Source: Strigamia acuminata
Taxonomy: Eukaryota; Arthropoda; Chilopoda; Geophilomorpha; Linotaeniidae
Direction: 5' to 3'
DNA: 64,000 nucleotides
Assembly: GCA_949358305.1 (NCBI GenBank)
Contig: OX442315.1
Coordinates: 37,414,427 to 37,478,426, forward strand
This document shows, piece after piece, positions 60,595 through 64,000 of this stretch. Below the pieces are notes generated by a model, which saw only the letters and a program-made list of their open reading frames with translations, was not told the origin of the DNA and did not search any database. Position 1 is the stretch's first letter; each line of letters opens with the position of its first letter. The translations under genes and the position numbers were made by a program.

Positions 60595-61086
60595 CTACCG
60601 TCTTACCCCGAATATAACACCATGGTGTTATATTCGAATGTAACATGTAAGTTTGTAAAAAAAAGAAAATTGCTTCCCAAATTGATTTACAAACATGATA
60701 GCCTCTAACAACACTAACTAACTTGAATTCACACATTTCTAAACAATCCTATTTGCAGCACTGCACAACACATCTTCAATAAACAAATCTGTTAAATGTG
60801 TATGTTTAATATGTAAAATCCAGTGCACGTTTCGGTAGCGTTTTGGAAGCGTACACTGTATGTCTTTCATAGTTTTCTAAAAATTCGAATATAACACCAT
60901 GGTGTTGTATTTGAAAACAATAAAAAAATCGAATATAACACCATGGGGGTGTATTCGAATATAACGCCATAGTGTTATAGCTGAAGTGGTGTTATATTCG
61001 ATTTTTTGCTCAATGTTTACAAACTTGCCATTTTGAGTAAAACTCGAATACAACACCATGGTGTTATATTCGGGGGAAGACGGTAG
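60595..61086. mobile_element. MITE nested in the MULE right arm
   Basis: 492 bp bounded by inverted repeats: CTACCGTCTTACCCCGAATA at the left and, reading inward from the right, CTACCGTCTTCCCCCGAATA (19 of 20). Subterminal palindromes CGAATATAACACC/GGTGTTATATTCG around a central ATG recur about five times inside. No coding sequence. It splits the MULE arm, so it is younger than the MULE insertion. Confidence 0.8.
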
Positions 61087-61289
61087 TAAACGGAGCTAAG
61101 AATTCGGTTTCGAAGTACTGAGTGTCGAAGAAATGAATCATTTTTCGGAATTTAAGAAGTAATAAATTTCGAAAAACTGAAGGAACACCTTTTTTTCTGG
61201 ACCTCAATAAAAATATTCATTGTATCCAGACCCTACTTAAAATTATTTGCTGACCCCTGGTCTACACCAATCAAGCCGGATGTGGCACC

Positions 61290-62215
61290 AGACGCTAGAT
61301 TCCTCATTGATTCAAGATTCCGTAAAATATGTGGTTGTAACTGTGTCTACACATTGGAAAAACGCGCCGTGATGTTAGTCTATGTTGACAACATCGTCTT
61401 ATACACCCACAACAACCACGTCAAATCCAAAGTCATCAATCTACTTTCCGGGAAATTCGAGATCATCGACCTCGAAGCGATTCCAGTACAATACTCTTGG
61501 GGGTCGAATTTATTCGACAAGGCAGCCAAACTTTTATATCTCAACAATCATATATCGAGAAATTGGGGAAGAAATTCGACATCCGACAGGATAACATTAT
61601 TAAAGTCCCTGTTACACAAGGGACGAATTTGATAAAAGGTTCTCTAACTAATCTCCCCAGTTTCCCTTATCGTTCCCTCATTGCGTCCCTTCACTTTCTC
61701 GCTTCCCAAACTAGACCTGACGATTCATTCTCTTATCATATTCCTTTCACAATTTAATAATTGTTATGACAACAAACATGGTAAATGTATTTTACAGGTA
61801 CTCAGATATGAAGTAAACACCTCTAATTATACGATCGAATTGTCACAGTGCACCTCCAAACGACTCTGGAACTACACTGATGGTTCTTGGGCAAGCAACC
61901 TCGCAACATCACTTAGTTTTGGCAGCTACATTATTTACAGCATGTCGGCCATACAGTATGCCAATCGCATGGAACTGCCAGAAGCAAACTAGTGTTCAAC
62001 TAAGGAAGCAGAATTTATCGCGTCAGTTGAATGCGTTAAAAAAACTATACTGGCTTGACAATGTATTTGGATCTTTCGTGGACTGGACACCAATAACCTT
62101 TCAATTCCTTTCATCTACAGTGATGCGCGGTCAGCTATCCAGCTATACATTGCTTCCAACTTCGTAAAGTTGCTGGTGAAATTAATGTGGCCGACATATT
62201 CACTAACAAGTAAGT
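61290..62215 (+). pseudogene. Degraded Copia reverse transcriptase end and RNase H
   Basis: Blocks in order are a YVDN variant of the catalytic YVDD motif (MLVYVDNIVLY), a connection region with a frame break, PYRSLIASLHFLASQTRPD, the RNase H start YTDGSWASN, TKEAEFIASVECVKK, IPFIYSDARSAIQL and the terminal VAGEINVADIFTNK. These are the Ty1/Copia RT-RNase H signatures in correct order. Several frameshifts and the D-to-N change make it inactive. A candidate LTR follows. Confidence 0.85.
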
Positions 62216-62495
62216 GGCTTGCTAGTTATTACTCCGTACTTTCGAAAGTGTTTACAATTTAATTAATTACGATATGTCATTCTTTCTTTTTCCCGTTTTG
62301 TGAGAATCTTACTTTAAGGTGCAGAATTTGATTATTTAGTGCTCTCCTAGAACTGCCTGAGTACTGTATGATTCGCCTTCTTTATATTATTTATACGTAT
62401 TATCGGCATACAATGCAAGGTGTGTATATTATTTATTTGTCTCTTTATTTGCTCATTTATAGTTATGTAAACTATGTTCTGGCAAAGGAGGGATT

Positions 62496-63618
62496 TGTTG
62501 GGTACTGAATGATATTTCATCAGCTTTGCTCATTACTTTTGCCAAGACACAGGTCTTGATTGTCTATTTTGTAAATGGGTTGATATTTTCTTTAGATTAT
62601 GCATAGAACCCATAGTTTAAGTATTCTAGCTTTTGGCATTATGCATTGACTAGATCTCCTTATAAATAGTTCCATATCCTGGCACTAAATGACAGCCTGT
62701 ACTTTGTATCCTAAAACCTTCTCCTACATGCCAAAATGGCTTTTAGATGCTTTTATTTTCTCTCCTTTGTCATGGATTATGTTTTGTAAGTTTTATGCAT
62801 AAGAAACATTTTCTTTTGTATTATTATCATTTAGTTACTCGCCAAGTATGCGCTGTATAAGTGCTTAGCACGTTTGGCTCTCTATGTACCACCTTTTGGT
62901 GACCCTAATGCACGGATGCACCAGATTTCGCACCGTACACATTGTGACTAAGACCATTTTATCGCTTCCACTGTGTCCCTGCCCACGGATAATTGGCAAA
63001 ATACCTAGCCCTACTTAAAAGAAAGCGCGACTTCACGCATATGCATATTGCGCCCAATACGGCGGCCATCTCATACCCATGGTGCACAATTGGACTATAA
63101 AAGGCCCAACATCCTGTGTTGGAGCCAGAGTTCTGTAAGAACAGCTACGATTCACACCTAGCAGTTCTCCACTCTTGTTCGCGATAGTGATACTTAGGGA
63201 ATGTTCTGGTAAGCCATTCCCAGTACCATGAGAGATCCATAGGTTAAGAGACTGAGTCCTGGATGAACAACTGACTGACCATGCGGCACAACCGGTTAAC
63301 CCTAATCACACGTGCCGCGTGGCTTGTGATTGCAGGTCTGCTGCAGCAAAACAGCAAAGCAATAGGAGAGCCATGAGAAACTGACCCCTACCATAAACCA
63401 TTAATACAGTCTCTTCTGTTCACTTCTGTTTAACGTGATGTGCGTCCGGCCCTGTTACCGGTAGGCATTCCCGTGCCCTAATGGCGACCGTCCACTCGCA
63501 CAAGTTTAGAATGCTTTTTTATTCTGTCTTTTCATTTCCTTTCTCTTGTGGAAATTAAATACTGTTTGTTCAAGATGTAGTAATGATCTTTCTTAAGTGC
63601 AACTAAAATCTTGTTAAC
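62496..63618 (+). repeat. Probable 3' LTR of the Copia fragment
   Basis: A purine tract (GGCAAAGGAGGGA, 62481-62493) directly precedes TGTTGGGTACTG, a typical Copia LTR start. A TATA box lies in GGACTATAAAAGGCCC near 63094. The end is placed at GTTAACA near 63618 and is uncertain. No partner 5' LTR is present in the window. Confidence 0.55.
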
Positions 63619-63818
63619 ATAACATTATCCCTTCATTCAACTCGCATCATTTAAGTCTCAAATTGCTTCCATTTGCACATCATAAGCATATTCAATAAGT
63701 ATGCCACATTAAAATACATTTCATCTATTTCAGTTAATGCTTAATTGATGTGCGCAGGACATACCGTATTACGCCACTTTAAGCCGCGTGCCCCTAAAAC
63801 TCGAATGTGACCAAACTG

Positions 63819-64000
63819 CCAGTACACCTCGTTTTTACCAACACTTCGTTATAACAGAGTACGAATTTTTTTCAATGAGAATTGAATCAAAACAAGCATT
63901 ATTATATAATTTATATGTCCAAAATGTATTAAATTTCTATACATTTTTAAAATTTTAATACTCTATGTTAACTTCCAGAATTTCAAGAAACACAAATTTA
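63819..64000. mobile_element. Possible pogo/Tigger-like element, cut by window edge
   Basis: CAGTACACCTCGTTTTTACC and ACTTCGTTATAACAGAG resemble the CAGT-CACCTCGTTATAACG terminus type. The right end is outside the window. Confidence 0.35.

Larger units (their letters stand above)
58964..61181 (-). mobile_element. MULE (Mutator-like) DNA transposon with FLYWCH-MULE gene
   Basis: Imperfect terminal inverted repeats bound a transposase remnant. The left end is TTCAGTTCTTTGAATTT, the right end read inward TTCAGTTTTTCGAAATTT, both followed by ACTTCTTA. Inside the ends, the phrase TCGAAGAAACGATT and variants recur in both arms (58980-59095 and 60530-60590). A 492-bp MITE interrupts the right arm. 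No 9-bp duplication was visible. Confidence 0.7.

Noticed and set aside
56244-64000. Search for the upstream PKC C2 and C1 exons
   Set aside because: No NPQWNE-type or C1 cysteine pattern was seen on the minus strand. They are taken to lie outside the window.

Overview
The window is AT-rich nuclear DNA from a multicellular animal. It has GT-AG introns of up to ~13-22 kb, a protein kinase C gene and a very dense, mixed population of transposable elements. The lineage cannot be fixed from sequence alone. The pair of alternative last exons matches the vertebrate PKC beta I/II pair, so a chordate or other deuterostome is possible, but this is not proven.

The one clear host gene is a conventional (Ca2+/diacylglycerol-type) protein kinase C on the minus strand. 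Eleven coding exons were located by reading frame, family motifs and splice sites. From 5' to 3' they are 56243-56015 (C2 domain), 53327-53193 (hinge and glycine loop), 50356-50183, 49237-49146, 48839-48777, 48688-48550, 45575-45495, 43562-43455 and 42556-42416 (kinase domain), then two alternative last exons at 29181-29023 (beta II-like) and 20317-20165 (beta I-like). All exon phases agree. The C1 domains and the start of C2 lie beyond the right edge. A second, weak host candidate is a 126-codon minus-strand ORF at 33354-32974 with a CpG-rich 5' flank and an internal splice-donor match.

Almost everything else is mobile DNA inside PKC introns. A complete Ty3/Gypsy retrotransposon (33896-41196) has LTRs that look identical, a 4-bp target duplication, open gag and pol frames and a GGGAAAC slip site directly against the gag stop codon. 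Degraded pieces include a Gypsy gag-protease (23141-24272), a LINE 3' end (22655-23140), two Copia pieces (50931-51890; 61290-63618), a related solo LTR (56803-57367), an LTR-like segment (58061-58290), a probable tRNA-derived SINE (41700-41830) and a FLYWCH-MULE transposase element (58964-61181) that carries a nested MITE.

Many non-autonomous DNA elements fill the rest. Three have perfect 8-bp duplications or repeated flanks of that length, as expected of hAT-type insertions. A recurring architecture is seen in unrelated families: a short family-specific phrase (for example TCGACCAGGATTCC, CATTTTAGCGAC, AATTCGCCATTGG, ACCGGTATT or TCCTGCAGGAT) is repeated with variation through the arms and inverted between them. 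Two such families share the same ~107-bp core despite unrelated arms. The stretches 2.7-4.3, 7.4-9.2, 9.4-11.3, 18.2-20.2, 27.1-29.0 and 53.7-56.0 kb contain no gene that I can recognise.
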